From Bacteroidia bacterium (GTDB lineage Bacteria; Bacteroidota; Bacteroidia; Bacteroidales; Azobacteroidaceae): 64,000 nt of DNA. This document shows positions 34,696 to 44,146 of this stretch, piece by piece. The notes below the pieces were generated by a model, which ran no database searches, was not told the DNA's origin, and saw only the letters and a program-made list of their open reading frames with translations. Within the stretch, counting starts at the first letter, position 1; every line of letters starts with the position of its first letter. Location of the stretch: the NCBI GenBank assembly GCA_025996865.1, contig BNTV01000009.1, forward strand, positions 12,307 through 76,306. Reading direction: 5' to 3'. The translations under genes were made by a program, and so were the position numbers.

Positions 34696-35240
34696 TTAAT
34701 TGCTACCAAACGGCGCAATCCTCTGTGATAGAACAACAGGTCGATATAGTAGTCCGTTGAATCAACCGTAATTCTTTTTTGCCTGTCAAGAAACGCAAAA
34801 TCCGTTCCCAATTCTTTGATAAACGATTGAATCTGAATAAGAATAGAATCTTCTAAATCTTTTTCGTTATATACATCCGACAATCCGAGCATATCCAGAA
34901 AATAACCACTACGAAATACGACATCGGGCGTAAGCGTATTGGTTGCTTTTATTTGTTCAAGTTCTCGTTTGATTATTTCTTCCGGTTTCTTGCTGATAGC
35001 GGTTAATTCGTATAGTTGCGAATCAATTTTTTCATCCAGAGTTCTTGTATCCCAATGCTCCAAGCGGCACATTTTCACATAGAACGAACGTTTTAACGCA
35101 TCATCAATAAACATGATGGAACGAAGATGTGTCCACGTCAATTGTATATGCACTGCGGATACAATGTAAAAGTTTACGGTCGCTCCATCCTTTTCCGTAT
35201 CTGTCAGTCTTTTAGCAAGTTGTTTAACGGTGAAAATTGC
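34692..35240 (-). pseudogene. DUF1016 (YhcG-type) nuclease remnant
   Basis: The open part (34692-35153) encodes HIQLTWTHLRSIMFIDDALK, RSFYVKMCRLEHWDTRTLDE and FLDRQKRITVDSTDYYIDLL, the second half of DUF1016/YhcG proteins, which carry a PD-(D/E)XK nuclease domain. It ends at GLRRLVAIK, just where the rest of the catalytic core should follow. Upstream, in the same strand, LAKRLTDTEKDGATVNFYIV shows that part of the N-terminal half is missing. Inactive remnant, joined directly to the HsdS fragment. Confidence 0.75.
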
Positions 35241-35287
35241 CGGGTGGAAATATTTGTAAATGATTGTGAAATAAGAAAAATAATCAT

Positions 35288-35295
35288 TATTTTTG
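35288..35295 (+). promoter_or_regulatory. -7 promoter box (TATTTTTG)
   Basis: TATTTTTG, 39 nt before the ATG at 35334. Confidence 0.5.
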
Positions 35296-35333
35296 CATGT
35301 AAAAAAGAAACAGTCTTATAAATCATATATCAG

Positions 35334-36653
35334 ATGAATTTGTTAAAATGTTATTTTGTTTTGGTTTTACTTACGGTTTTGTTATGGGCTTGTTCTCCCA
35401 CTAATGAAACATTTTCTCCGTGGGATGCTCATCTTTCTACTGAGCAAAATATTGCGAAAAATGCAATTGCATTGGAAAATAATGAAGATTTCTCCTTCCT
35501 GGATAAAATTGTTAATGATCGTTCCTTTGTTATTCTTGGAGAGGAAGGCCATTTTGATTATTCAACTACAGAAGTAAAAATAGAAATGATAGACTACCTG
35601 CAGGAAAAAGGCTTTCATTCAATTGCCGTTGAAGGAGTATCGTTTTTTGCTGCTTATGTATTTTCAAATCCCCAATATGCAGAATTAACTAAAAATTGGA
35701 ATATAGGCCCTTTCTATTTTTTGAAAGAAAATATGCTTAGAAAAGAAAATATACGTGGAGGCAAAAAACATCGACTGTTTTTTGAAAAAATTCAAAATCG
35801 AAAAATAAGACTTTGGGGTATAGATAGCCATGGTACAGTTTTTGACATTGATGTTATAAAGAAAATTTTAGATGACCATTATTCCGGTGATGAAATTTTA
35901 TCCATCAATTGGGATAAACTAAAAGACCTTTACTTTCGAAAATTTATACACACTCGCATATCGCCTGATTATCATAAACTTTCCATTGATGAAGAATATG
36001 GGTTGATGCGCATGATTGATACCATATCCAACTATACGCAATACCTTATGTCTTCGAGAGGAGCAGACATGGATTTGAAAGCCATTATGCAATGGATCCG
36101 GAATATCAATACATCCTTTTCCAATGTTGAATATCAAAATATCAAAAATGAATCTCAAATGGCTTTATCTTCAAGGAACAGAGATAGCCAAATGGCAGAA
36201 AATATAGGATGGATTGTAAAAAATTTTCCGGAAGAAAAATTTATTGTATTATGTGCCAATTTTCATGGAGCCAAAGATATATCCCAAACCCGGTATCCTA
36301 CTGATTCTTTGTTGTACTTTACTTTTCAGAGTATGGGAGAAGCTCTTCATGCTACACACGGAGACAAAATGTATTCATTGGCGTTTACGTCTTTATGGCA
36401 TGCTGAAGAGAAAGAGAATAGCGAGCTTGAAATGGAAATAGCAAATACGACTAACAATGTCCCTTACGCCTTTATTGATTTTGAACCTCTCCGTTTTGCT
36501 GACGGTTATCGCGATAAGGAATTTGAAAGTAGAATAATTGGGAAAAAACGAGGAAAATGGCTGTACATTTTTGATGGACTTTATTATATCAGGTACCAAG
36601 AAGTGGACCATTCTTTATCTCAAAAATACTCTCCATTTAAGGAAAAAGAATAA
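35334..36653 (+). CDS. erythromycin-esterase-like lipoprotein
   Basis: 439-residue lipoprotein with signal YFVLVLLTVLLWAC. The mature part matches the erythromycin-esterase-like (EreA/ChaN-related) fold: FVILGEEGHFDYSTTEVKIE (the E and H of the family LGExxHG motif), GFHSIAVEGVSFFAAY, WGIDSHGT and FIVLCANFHGAKD. Family members hydrolyse lactones or act on unknown substrates in the envelope, so a role in macrolide resistance cannot be inferred. The catalytic histidine context (GEEGHF) differs slightly from the Ere consensus GExTHG. It is a single gene with its own promoter. Confidence 0.75.
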   Translation: MNLLKCYFVLVLLTVLLWACSPTNETFSPWDAHLSTEQNIAKNAIALENNEDFSFLDKIVNDRSFVILGEEGHFDYSTTEVKIEMIDYLQEKGFHSIAVEGVSFFAAYVFSNPQYAELTKNWNIGPFYFLKENMLRKENIRGGKKHRLFFEKIQNRKIRLWGIDSHGTVFDIDVIKKILDDHYSGDEILSINWDKLKDLYFRKFIHTRISPDYHKLSIDEEYGLMRMIDTISNYTQYLMSSRGADMDLKAIMQWIRNINTSFSNVEYQNIKNESQMALSSRNRDSQMAENIGWIVKNFPEEKFIVLCANFHGAKDISQTRYPTDSLLYFTFQSMGEALHATHGDKMYSLAFTSLWHAEEKENSELEMEIANTTNNVPYAFIDFEPLRFADGYRDKEFESRIIGKKRGKWLYIFDGLYYIRYQEVDHSLSQKYSPFKEKE

Positions 36654-36966
36654 TAGTTATGTACAATGAATACGTACAAAAACCGGCTAACCACAGATAA
36701 TTCTTTCATTGATAACGATTTCATCATCCGGAAAAGTATAATCCCTGCTGTTTCTATTTTCTCTCCGGAGGAGTTTCTCATCCTTATTTGATGAGCTGAT
36801 GAGTTGTATATAATATACAACATAACATCTGTAATGATTTTTAATAAAATATAACGATGAAAGCTATAAAATATTTTGGCGGTTTTATTTGGATATCCAT
36901 TATGTATCATAATCCAAACAAAAACCGTAACTTTGGGCAAATATTTTACCATCAAAATTCAGTCGC
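36654..36966. promoter_or_regulatory. intergenic region with a 19-bp palindrome and the tamL promoter
   Basis: No gene is seen in these 313 bp. GTTGTATAT (36803-36811) and ATATACAAC (36813-36821) form a perfect palindrome around one base, a possible operator. The -7 box TAACTTTG at 36928-36935 precedes tamL. An open frame on the minus strand here overlaps the upstream gene and has no protein-like features. Confidence 0.5.
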
Positions 36967-39303
36967 TTGAAATTAATTCATAAATATTTGCCCTTTCTTG
37001 TGATACTCTTCCTCACCTCTTGCAGTGTCACCAAATATATTCCCGAAGGAGAGTATCTTTTGGATAAAATCAGCCTTGAAACCGATTCGAACGCTATCTC
37101 CAAAACCAATTTATTGGAACTTGTTCAACAAAAACCCAATGACCCGAAATTGGGCTTAATGATTTATAATTGGGTAGATAACGATTCTTCGTGGTTCAAA
37201 AAAATAATTCGCAAAACAGGAAATCCGCCGGTTATTTTCAGTGAAAGATTACTCAATCAATCTCTTAACGAAATGAATATCGAAATGAAAAACCAAGGCT
37301 ATCTGAATGCATACGTTCACGCTGTCCTTGATACGACAGGCAAAAAAGTTTCCGTCGATTATCACATTCATGAAGGAATTCCTTATCGAATAAAGAATTA
37401 CGAGATTCGCTTGCCGAATGAAAACATGAATAATCTGGCAAATGGAATCCGCATCGAAAGAAACCGTTCCGATTCGACAAATGCTTCCCGCGGAGAAAAC
37501 CGGCGAAGGATAATGAACCGCAACAACTTTTTTTCTGTAAACCGCAGTCCCATCCTCAAAACCGGCTCCATTTTCGACATGACTGCGCTCGAACAGGAAA
37601 GAACTCGCATAAGCAACCGCTTGCGCAACAACGGTTATTATTTGTCAACCATCGACAACCTGCACTATCTGGCCGATACGGCTTTGCAATCCAACGAAAC
37701 GAATCTGACGCTGATTCTGAAAGATACGACTCAAACCAAGGTTTTCAGCATCAAAAAAGTAAAAGTTTTTAGCGGATATGATTTCGCGAACAGTGAAAAT
37801 TATACCATTGTCGATTCCGTCACCGGAAACGGCATTGATATATATTACGATAAACTCCGGTTTCTCCGTCCCAAAGTAATTGCAGATAAAATATTGATTC
37901 GTCCCGGAGGATTGTTCCGCGAACAGGCCGTCGAATCGACTTACAACCTTTTCCAAGCACTCAATTGCATAGGACGAGTGGATACGAAATTCAAGGAAGG
38001 AAACTATTCCGATTCGACCCTTCTGGATTGTGAAATTTACCTTGCACCGGGCGATATGCACTCCATTCAAACGGGTTTGAACGGTACGAATAAAGCCGGT
38101 GATCTGGGCATTTCCGCAAGTATTAATTATGGAAATCAAAATCTTTTCAATGGTTCGGAGCAATTCAATCTTCGCCTCAACGGAGCTTATGAATTTGTGA
38201 ACGAAGAAGAGAGCGAAGCATTCAGTCATAATTTTTACGAATTGGGAATTACGCCTTCCCTGACTTTTTCAAAAGTTCACCTTCCTTTCATAAACAATTA
38301 TATCAAAGACAGATACAATTCTCAAACACAATACAGCCTGGGACTCAATATCCAAAAAAGGCCGCAATATACCCGCGATTTTTTCAATTTCAGCTGGCAA
38401 TTCCGATGGTCGGGATACAACAATATTGTAACGCATACGGTTAACCTAATCAACATCAATTATGTGGCTACGCCTTGGAAATCAGCGAGTTTTCAGGATT
38501 ACTTAAACAATCATGTCGATTCTCTGACCCGTTACAGTTACGAAAATATATTTACCGCAGGGAGCGGTTATAATCTGATTTATACCAATGCCAATTCCGG
38601 ACAGCTTCGCCAACATTTATACACTGTGCGTTTCAACATAGAATCTTCGGGTAATGCACTGAACGGAATTTTTTCCCTGGCAAAAGCATCCAAAAACGAA
38701 AACGGCCAGTATGAAATTCTCAAAAATCCTTTCGCCCAATATTTGAAAGGCGATATTGACTATTCCGAAACCGTCCGGTTAAGTAATACCGGCGGAGTCG
38801 CGTTTCATGCCGCCTTGGGAGTAGCATATCCTTATGGAAACTCAGACATTCTGCCTTTTGAAAAAAGATACTATGCCGGCGGACCGAACAGCGTCAGAGG
38901 TTGGCGGACAAGGTATTTAGGGCCGGGTTCGTTAAGTAAACAAGGCACCAACAGTATGGTTTACCATGTCGGCGATATCAACTTTATCCTCAGCGCCGAA
39001 TATCGTTACAAAATGCTTGACTGGTTGGAACCCGCCCTGTTTGTCGATTGCGGAAATATCTGGACGATAAAAGATTATCCCAATCAACCGGGCGGACTTT
39101 TCAAGTGGGATTCCTTTTACAAAGAAATGGCAGTCGGTACAGGCATCGGTTTGCGTTTCGATTTGAGTTTCCTGATTTTACGGCTTGATGTGGGAACGCG
39201 CGTATATGACCCGGCAAAATCCGAAGGTGAGCGCTACGTTTTTATGAAGGGAAAGATTTGGAACAATTCGGCGATGTATGTGGCGATTGGCTATCCGTTT
39301 TGA
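36967..39303 (+). CDS. tamL: BamA/TamA-family outer-membrane protein, TamL-type lipoprotein
   Basis: 778-residue protein with a lipoprotein signal (YLPFLVILFLTSC), followed by the characteristic VTKYIPEGEYLLDKISLE. POTRA-like repeats occupy about 30-370 (VKVFSGYDFANSENYTIVDS). A 16-strand Omp85 barrel follows, with the conserved FEKRYYAGGPNSVRGWRTRY (the VRGF/W motif of loop 6), and the chain ends MYVAIGYPF with a terminal Phe. In Bacteroidota this lipidated TamA relative is paired with TamB in outer-membrane assembly; no tamB is seen here. The TTG at 36967 is the start because it puts the signal at the N-terminus just after the promoter box. Confidence 0.88.
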   Translation: MKLIHKYLPFLVILFLTSCSVTKYIPEGEYLLDKISLETDSNAISKTNLLELVQQKPNDPKLGLMIYNWVDNDSSWFKKIIRKTGNPPVIFSERLLNQSLNEMNIEMKNQGYLNAYVHAVLDTTGKKVSVDYHIHEGIPYRIKNYEIRLPNENMNNLANGIRIERNRSDSTNASRGENRRRIMNRNNFFSVNRSPILKTGSIFDMTALEQERTRISNRLRNNGYYLSTIDNLHYLADTALQSNETNLTLILKDTTQTKVFSIKKVKVFSGYDFANSENYTIVDSVTGNGIDIYYDKLRFLRPKVIADKILIRPGGLFREQAVESTYNLFQALNCIGRVDTKFKEGNYSDSTLLDCEIYLAPGDMHSIQTGLNGTNKAGDLGISASINYGNQNLFNGSEQFNLRLNGAYEFVNEEESEAFSHNFYELGITPSLTFSKVHLPFINNYIKDRYNSQTQYSLGLNIQKRPQYTRDFFNFSWQFRWSGYNNIVTHTVNLININYVATPWKSASFQDYLNNHVDSLTRYSYENIFTAGSGYNLIYTNANSGQLRQHLYTVRFNIESSGNALNGIFSLAKASKNENGQYEILKNPFAQYLKGDIDYSETVRLSNTGGVAFHAALGVAYPYGNSDILPFEKRYYAGGPNSVRGWRTRYLGPGSLSKQGTNSMVYHVGDINFILSAEYRYKMLDWLEPALFVDCGNIWTIKDYPNQPGGLFKWDSFYKEMAVGTGIGLRFDLSFLILRLDVGTRVYDPAKSEGERYVFMKGKIWNNSAMYVAIGYPF

Positions 39304-39312
39304 TGACTGGAT

Positions 39313-39743
39313 TTATGGAATCAGTCCAACCGTTTTGGATTTTATACGTATAACGAAATACTTTAGGCGGATATTTAATTTCTCTCCCCGATTGTCTTGA
39401 TACTTAAACCACTGCCCGACTTCGTCCACCAAAATCTTGTAGTATATTTCGTTGCTTGATTTGTATAAATCGGTTGTTTCTGGTTCTTTCAGGATGATAC
39501 GGATGCTATCCTGATATTTTTGCATGAAAGAAAAGGTTTCGGATTCACAGGTTCCGGGATTTCCGAAACTTGGTCGGCCATGTTTTCCAACAGGAAAAGT
39601 GCAGCTTTCCGTTTGAGGGAATCTTTGGGGGAATTGTAATGATTCAATAGTATCTCCCTGTCTAATATAGATTTGTCTGAGTTGCAGGAGAGCAGAAAAA
39701 AGGACAGGACAAAAATTAATAAGGATAGTTTTTTTGTTTTCAT
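39313..39743 (-). pseudogene. frameshifted lipoprotein gene
   Basis: The first frame (39743 to 39489) encodes a lipoprotein start (LSLLIFVLSFFLLSC) and NHYNSPKDSLKRKAALFLLE followed by NMADQVSE, which resembles the opening of Bacteroidota transglutaminase-like lipoproteins. The second frame (39525 to 39313) overlaps it by 37 nt and continues QKYQDSIRIILKEPETTDLY. Together they look like one gene broken by a one-base indel and cut short before any catalytic domain. Function cannot be assigned. Confidence 0.5.
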
Positions 39744-39836
39744 ATCACAATGAAACGATAATGGGTGAATTAAGGATAATTTAATTATCGTCCGGCATAA
39801 ATATTGCTATCTTACCGGACGATAATAAATTAAGTT

Positions 39837-40424
39837 TTATTCGTTCTCTTTTTCTTTGAGAAGTTCGTTTATTTTTCCTTCCTTTTTCAGTTTTTCCCGC
39901 TTTACCGGAATGTATGGATTAGAAGTTACTGCAGATACTTCCATATCTTTTATAAATTCGTAAACATCGGGAGTTATCTTTCTGTTTTTAAAATCAAATA
40001 CTTTCAAGAAATCGTCAATTTTAGGCGGATCAATAAATATAATAGTCACGTAATAATCAGATAATGGACTTGGCACTGTATCAAATTGCTTAATACCTAA
40101 AGACAATGAACCCAATTTATCCGGTGTGTTATCAACATTATGCAAAACGGATACTACTGCATATTCAACTATGTAATTTACAGGAAACCCGATGTCGTTT
40201 ATTACATCAGAAACCTTTTTCCCCTGGTATTGATTTTGTCGTTCACTAAAGTTGTATTCCAAATATTGTAGAGTATCGCTTATTTGAGCATTGCTTTTAA
40301 ACGATGATAGAGATTTATAACGCAACGGTTTTTGTACTTCTTCCTGCGTTTTTATTTGTGCCTGAATTTGCCCGACAGACAAATTCAAAAATACTGTAAA
40401 TAAAATAAATTGAATCGTTTTCAT
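39837..40424 (-). CDS. secreted protein of unknown function
   Basis: 195 residues with a signal peptide (IQFILFTVFLNLSVGQIQAQ). The mature part is predicted alpha/beta with LEYNFSERQNQYQGKKVSDV and no recognised domain. The tail is highly charged (KREKLKKEGKINELLKEKEN). It is 3 nt downstream of the JAMM-like fragment on the same strand, so the two are probably cotranscribed; it may be a partner or immunity-like protein, but nothing in the sequence proves this. Confidence 0.65.
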   Translation of the reverse strand: MKTIQFILFTVFLNLSVGQIQAQIKTQEEVQKPLRYKSLSSFKSNAQISDTLQYLEYNFSERQNQYQGKKVSDVINDIGFPVNYIVEYAVVSVLHNVDNTPDKLGSLSLGIKQFDTVPSPLSDYYVTIIFIDPPKIDDFLKVFDFKNRKITPDVYEFIKDMEVSAVTSNPYIPVKREKLKKEGKINELLKEKENE

Positions 40425-40427
40425 AAT

Positions 40428-40976
40428 TTATGGACATATTTTAGCTGAATAATTATTTTGTGATAACTCTGTTTTTTGTTCTTTAAAAGCCCCAGTCTTT
40501 TTTTGATATACTTTTAGTCCTGTATTGCGTAACGCGTAGGTCAGGGCATAAGATTGAGCGTCGTTAACAGAATAACCTTGTTCCACCATTCTGTTGTAAG
40601 CGTTGTCATATTCGGTTCTCCAAATTGAACCTTGTTTAAAATAGGCGCCATCATTCTCAATGAAACTGCTATAACTCGGATTATTACAAAAAGCGGCAAA
40701 TGTACTTGCGTTATCAACATAAACCATATATTCCGATCCATCTGCGCCAAACGCTACATTTGCTTTAATGTTAATACTTCCATTCTTATAATTTTTGACA
40801 AGAAATATGGCATCTGATGGCGACGGTGCAGAATTAGTACCGAAAGGATGAGTGTGTACAGTTAAAATTGTATTGTTTGTAGTCCAAATATTAACCCCAT
40901 TCGGAATGCCGGAGTTAATATACTTCGGATTATCAGGAGTATTGTAATTATATACATAGATATTGTCCTGTCCCAT
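40428..40976 (-). CDS. JAMM/JAB-like metallopeptidase domain (downstream frame of a split gene)
   Basis: 182 codons. TVHTHPFGTNSAPSPSDAIF carries the HxHP...SxxD pattern of JAMM/MPN zinc peptidases, preceded by a beta strand (VNIWTTNNTIL). The N-terminal strand that should supply the conserved Glu lies in the other frame, just upstream (SSNEYGLAVNYG). The ATG at 40976 overlaps the end of the preceding frame by 29 nt. The simplest reading is one lipoprotein of about 350 residues broken by a one-base frameshift within the JAMM domain. Coupled reinitiation is the alternative. Confidence 0.6.
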   Translation of the reverse strand: MGQDNIYVYNYNTPDNPKYINSGIPNGVNIWTTNNTILTVHTHPFGTNSAPSPSDAIFLVKNYKNGSINIKANVAFGADGSEYMVYVDNASTFAAFCNNPSYSSFIENDGAYFKQGSIWRTEYDNAYNRMVEQGYSVNDAQSYALTYALRNTGLKVYQKKTGAFKEQKTELSQNNYSAKICP

Positions 40977-41496
40977 AATTAACTGCTAATCCATATTCAT
41001 TTGAAGACATGATTGCAAAATTCTTTAATTCCTTAATAAGTGGTTGTATTTTTTGATAATCGGTACCTGTATTATTCATAATATTGATAACATTAGTACT
41101 GTTTTCCCCTGCTGAATTTGGGCAATCTGTTCTTGGTTCAATTGTTTTGGGGATAGAATTATTTCCATCACCGCCGCCACCGCCATAGCCGTTTCCATAG
41201 TCACCACTACCGGTATCATAACATGTTTGATATAGATAGTTATATTCGAGTGTAGCATATTCCTCTTTTCGCTGTACATAAGGATATTTCCATTCGGGTT
41301 TAATCAACACTTCCGGACTTTCTTCTACGAATTGTGCATCAATAGGGTTTCCCCTATTCCCGTCATACCATTTTTGCGCTTCTTCCATAAATGATTCCTT
41401 ACTAAATTGAATAGAATCATCGTCATAGACGCAGGCAAAAATAATTCCTGCCAACAAAAATAGTAAAATTGTTCGTTTCAAATACTTTTTTTGCAT
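40948..41496 (-). CDS. lipoprotein N-terminal half of the split JAMM gene
   Basis: 182 codons: signal and lipobox TILLFLLAGIIFAC, an acidic region, a glycine-rich linker (SGDYGNGYGGGGGDGNN), then a helix and NEYGLAVNYGTGQYLCI before the stop. The last strand fits the start of a JAMM fold, whose HxHP part continues in the -1 frame from 40976. As two proteins the metal site would be split. Confidence 0.6.
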   Translation of the reverse strand: MQKKYLKRTILLFLLAGIIFACVYDDDSIQFSKESFMEEAQKWYDGNRGNPIDAQFVEESPEVLIKPEWKYPYVQRKEEYATLEYNYLYQTCYDTGSGDYGNGYGGGGGDGNNSIPKTIEPRTDCPNSAGENSTNVINIMNNTGTDYQKIQPLIKELKNFAIMSSNEYGLAVNYGTGQYLCI

Positions 41497-41545
41497 AAAA
41501 TTTACTTTTTTTAATAAATAATTACTGTTAATACTCTCCTATAAT

Positions 41546-41731
41546 TCAATTTATCGTTGAATCTTCGTTCAAAATAGCTTGCATTTCCCGCTTCATCCGG
41601 TCTATTTTCGGATGGTCTATTTTTATTTTTTTGTTTAATATTTCTTTTGCTTTTTGTTTGGCTTCTTCGTAGTGTTCCGATAAAAACAGTCTCCATGCGT
41701 AGTCTTTCACAAATGAAGCATTGTATTTCAT
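41546..41731 (-). CDS. small hypothetical helical protein
   Basis: 61 codons: MKYNASFVKDYAWRLFLSEH followed by YEEAKQKAKEILNKKIKI. The helical pattern and FVKDYAWRLFLSEHYEEA look protein-like (single TPR-like hairpin), but there is no family match by eye. Longer in-frame starts would run into the divergent ABC-transporter gene. Low certainty. Confidence 0.3.
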   Translation of the reverse strand: MKYNASFVKDYAWRLFLSEHYEEAKQKAKEILNKKIKIDHPKIDRMKREMQAILNEDSTIN

Positions 41732-41839
41732 TTCGGTCAGGTGATTGTATCCGTAGATAATCTGAATGACATTTAAAATCACCACGATTTTAGATGTGGA
41801 ATAAATTTTTTCTTCATTGTACAATTCAAATTTATTCCG

Positions 41840-41847
41840 TACTTTTG
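41840..41847 (+). promoter_or_regulatory. -7 promoter box (TACTTTTG) of the ABC exporter
   Basis: TACTTTTG fits TAnnTTTG and lies 19 nt before the ATG at 41867. Confidence 0.5.
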
Positions 41848-41866
41848 GCTTCCAAATCGCAATGAT

Positions 41867-42784
41867 ATGATATTTCTCGAGACAAAAGAAGTGGTCAAAC
41901 AATATTCGGGGCATTTGGCTTTGGATAAAGTCAGCGTGCAAATTCCCGAGCAGAAAGTTTTCGGCTTGTTAGGTCCCAATGGAGCGGGTAAAACGACCTT
42001 GATCCGGATTATCACCCGGATTACGGCGCCGGACTACGGTGAAGTTTTATTCAAAAACCGTCCGTTGGCTTACGAAGATATTTTCAAAATCGGTTATCTT
42101 CCCGAAGAAAGGGGTTTGTACAAGAAAATGAAAGTCGGTGAACAAGCTGTTTATTTGGCTCGATTGAAAGGACTTACAGCTTCCGAAGCCAAGGAGCGGC
42201 TCAAAAAATGGTTCGAAAAATTCGATATTCTTTCGTGGTGGGACAAAAAATTGGAAGAGCTTTCAAAAGGGATGCAACAGAAAGTGCAATTCATTATCAC
42301 TGTGATACATGAGCCTGAATTGCTTATTTTCGACGAACCGTTCAGCGGATTCGACCCCATCAATACGGAATTGTTGAAAAATGAGATTCTTCAATTAAAA
42401 GAACAGGGAAAAACCATTATTTTCTCTACACATAATATGGCTTCGGTCGAAGAAATTTGCGACGAAATCGCTTTAATTGACAAATCAAAAGTGGTGTTGA
42501 GCGGCGATGTCAATCAAATCCGCGACGACCACAAACAACATATTTTTAAAATTCGTACCGAAAATGAAAATTTGATTGCGAACGAAGCGCTTTGTGAAAT
42601 TTTAAGCCAAGGAGAAGATTCCCGGAATTATCTGTTCAGGATAAAGAAAAATGTGGATATTTCCAATTCGGAATTTCTTTCCAATCTATTGAAAAATAAT
42701 GAGATTGTTTCATTCGAAGAGGAAATTCCTTCCATGAATGATATTTTCATCCAAACGGTAAATAAAACACAAGTTAATAAATAA
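41867..42784 (+). CDS. ABC transporter ATP-binding protein (NatA-like)
   Basis: 305 residues. Walker A GLLGPNGAGKTTLIRI, Q-loop region YLPEERGLYKKMKV, signature LSKGMQQKVQ (a variant of LSGGQ), Walker B ELLIFDEPFSGFDPIN and the H-loop STHNM. The C-terminal 80 residues are the extra domain found in DrrA/NatA-type exporters. It powers the permease encoded 7 nt downstream. Type and partner suggest efflux of ions, lipids or drugs; the substrate is unknown. Confidence 0.92.
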   Translation: MIFLETKEVVKQYSGHLALDKVSVQIPEQKVFGLLGPNGAGKTTLIRIITRITAPDYGEVLFKNRPLAYEDIFKIGYLPEERGLYKKMKVGEQAVYLARLKGLTASEAKERLKKWFEKFDILSWWDKKLEELSKGMQQKVQFIITVIHEPELLIFDEPFSGFDPINTELLKNEILQLKEQGKTIIFSTHNMASVEEICDEIALIDKSKVVLSGDVNQIRDDHKQHIFKIRTENENLIANEALCEILSQGEDSRNYLFRIKKNVDISNSEFLSNLLKNNEIVSFEEEIPSMNDIFIQTVNKTQVNK

Positions 42785-42791
42785 TCAAGAT

Positions 42792-44045
42792 ATGGCGCTA
42801 AATTCGAAAATAGGAATTGTGATTCAACGGGAATATTTTACCCGCGTGAAGAAAAAATCTTTCATCTTTCTCACGATTTTGATGCCGCTTTTGTTCATCG
42901 GACTAAGTTTGACAACTTTCTTTCTTGCAACGATAAACGAAGGAAAAGCCAAAGTCATCGTTGTTGTCGATGAGACCGGAAAATATTTTCCCGTGCTGAA
43001 AAGTACCGACCAATATCAATTCATTGAGTCGAAAACCGGATTCCAAGAATTCAGGAAAAATTCTGATGAATCGGTTTATGCTACTTTGGTTATTACCGAT
43101 GATCTATTGGAAAATCCGGATGCAATCATGCTGTATTCATCCAATCCGGTGGTAAGCAGCGCTGAAGAAGCCATAACTTCGCCATTGAATAATTACTTGA
43201 GTGACAAAAAATTGGAATCATACAATATTCCTAATCTCAAACAAATCATTGAGGACAGTAAAATCAAACTGAACCTCAAATCCGTCAAATGGGGCGACGA
43301 AACCGGAAGTGAAATACAAACTTCGTCTGTAATGGCTTCTGCTATCGGCATGGTATTTACCTTTCTGATTTACATGTTTATCATGATTTACGGAAGCATC
43401 GTAATGCAAGGTGTGATGGAAGAAAAAACCAACCGGATTGTGGAAGTGATTGTATCTTCGGTTAAACCATTCGATTTGATGATGGGAAAATTAGTCGGCA
43501 TCGGTTTGGTTGGCTTGACGCAATTCGGCATTTGGGCTTTGCTTTTGCTTGGCGTTCAGGCGGGAGCGTTCATGTTCTTGGGTAATTCGGAGGTTTTCCA
43601 AACCATCAATGCCTCATTTGGAGCGATAAATATTTTAGAACTTTCTCTGTATTTTATCCTGTTTTTCATAGGAGGATACCTGATTTACTCCTCCCTGTTT
43701 GCAGCAATCGGCGCGATTATCAACAGTCCGGAAGATGCTCAGCAATACATGATGCCTATCACCGTTTTGATTTTATTTGCACTATACACAGGGATTTACA
43801 GCGCACAAAATCCGGATGGGCCTTTGGCGTTCTGGACTTCTTTATTCCCGTTCACTTCACCGATTGTGATGATGGTTCGCATTCCTTACGGAGTACATTG
43901 GTGGGAACTATTGTTATCTATTGTTCTGTTGTTCGGCAGTGTATTTTTTGTCATTCAAATAGTCGCCAAAATATACCGCGTCGGCATTCTGATGTACGGA
44001 AAGAAACCCACTTACAAAGAATTAATGAAGTGGTTAAAATACTAA
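42792..44045 (+). CDS. ABC-2 type permease (NatB-like)
   Basis: 417 residues. The N-terminus KIGIVIQREYFTRVKKKSFI precedes the first membrane helix (ILMPLLFIGLSLTTFFLATI). A large extracytoplasmic domain follows (about 45-180), then five or more membrane helices, with GVMEEKTNRIVEVIVSSVKP, the ABC-2 coupling motif, after the second. It ends with a short cytoplasmic tail. Forms the exporter with the preceding ATPase. Confidence 0.9.
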   Translation: MALNSKIGIVIQREYFTRVKKKSFIFLTILMPLLFIGLSLTTFFLATINEGKAKVIVVVDETGKYFPVLKSTDQYQFIESKTGFQEFRKNSDESVYATLVITDDLLENPDAIMLYSSNPVVSSAEEAITSPLNNYLSDKKLESYNIPNLKQIIEDSKIKLNLKSVKWGDETGSEIQTSSVMASAIGMVFTFLIYMFIMIYGSIVMQGVMEEKTNRIVEVIVSSVKPFDLMMGKLVGIGLVGLTQFGIWALLLLGVQAGAFMFLGNSEVFQTINASFGAINILELSLYFILFFIGGYLIYSSLFAAIGAIINSPEDAQQYMMPITVLILFALYTGIYSAQNPDGPLAFWTSLFPFTSPIVMMVRIPYGVHWWELLLSIVLLFGSVFFVIQIVAKIYRVGILMYGKKPTYKELMKWLKY

Positions 44046-44099
44046 TAATGATGCCTGAAAAAATAAGCGTAAATTTTTGAAGAATGAAAAAATAATTAG

Positions 44100-44107
44100 T
44101 ACATTTG
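44100..44107 (+). promoter_or_regulatory. -7 promoter box (TACATTTG)
   Basis: TACATTTG, 39 nt before the lipoprotein start at 44147. Confidence 0.5.
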
Positions 44108-44146
44108 CAACGATTATTCATCCATTAATCCTAAAATAAAGTTAGT

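Noticed and set aside
35334..36653. Macrolide-resistance esterase
   Set aside because: The family resemblance is real but the protein is a lipoprotein with altered active-site context; resistance cannot be claimed from sequence.
36620..36955. 111-codon minus-strand open frame between the esterase-like gene and tamL
   Set aside because: It overlaps the 3' end of the upstream gene, has no signal, domain or promoter, and covers the tamL promoter region; coding is unlikely.
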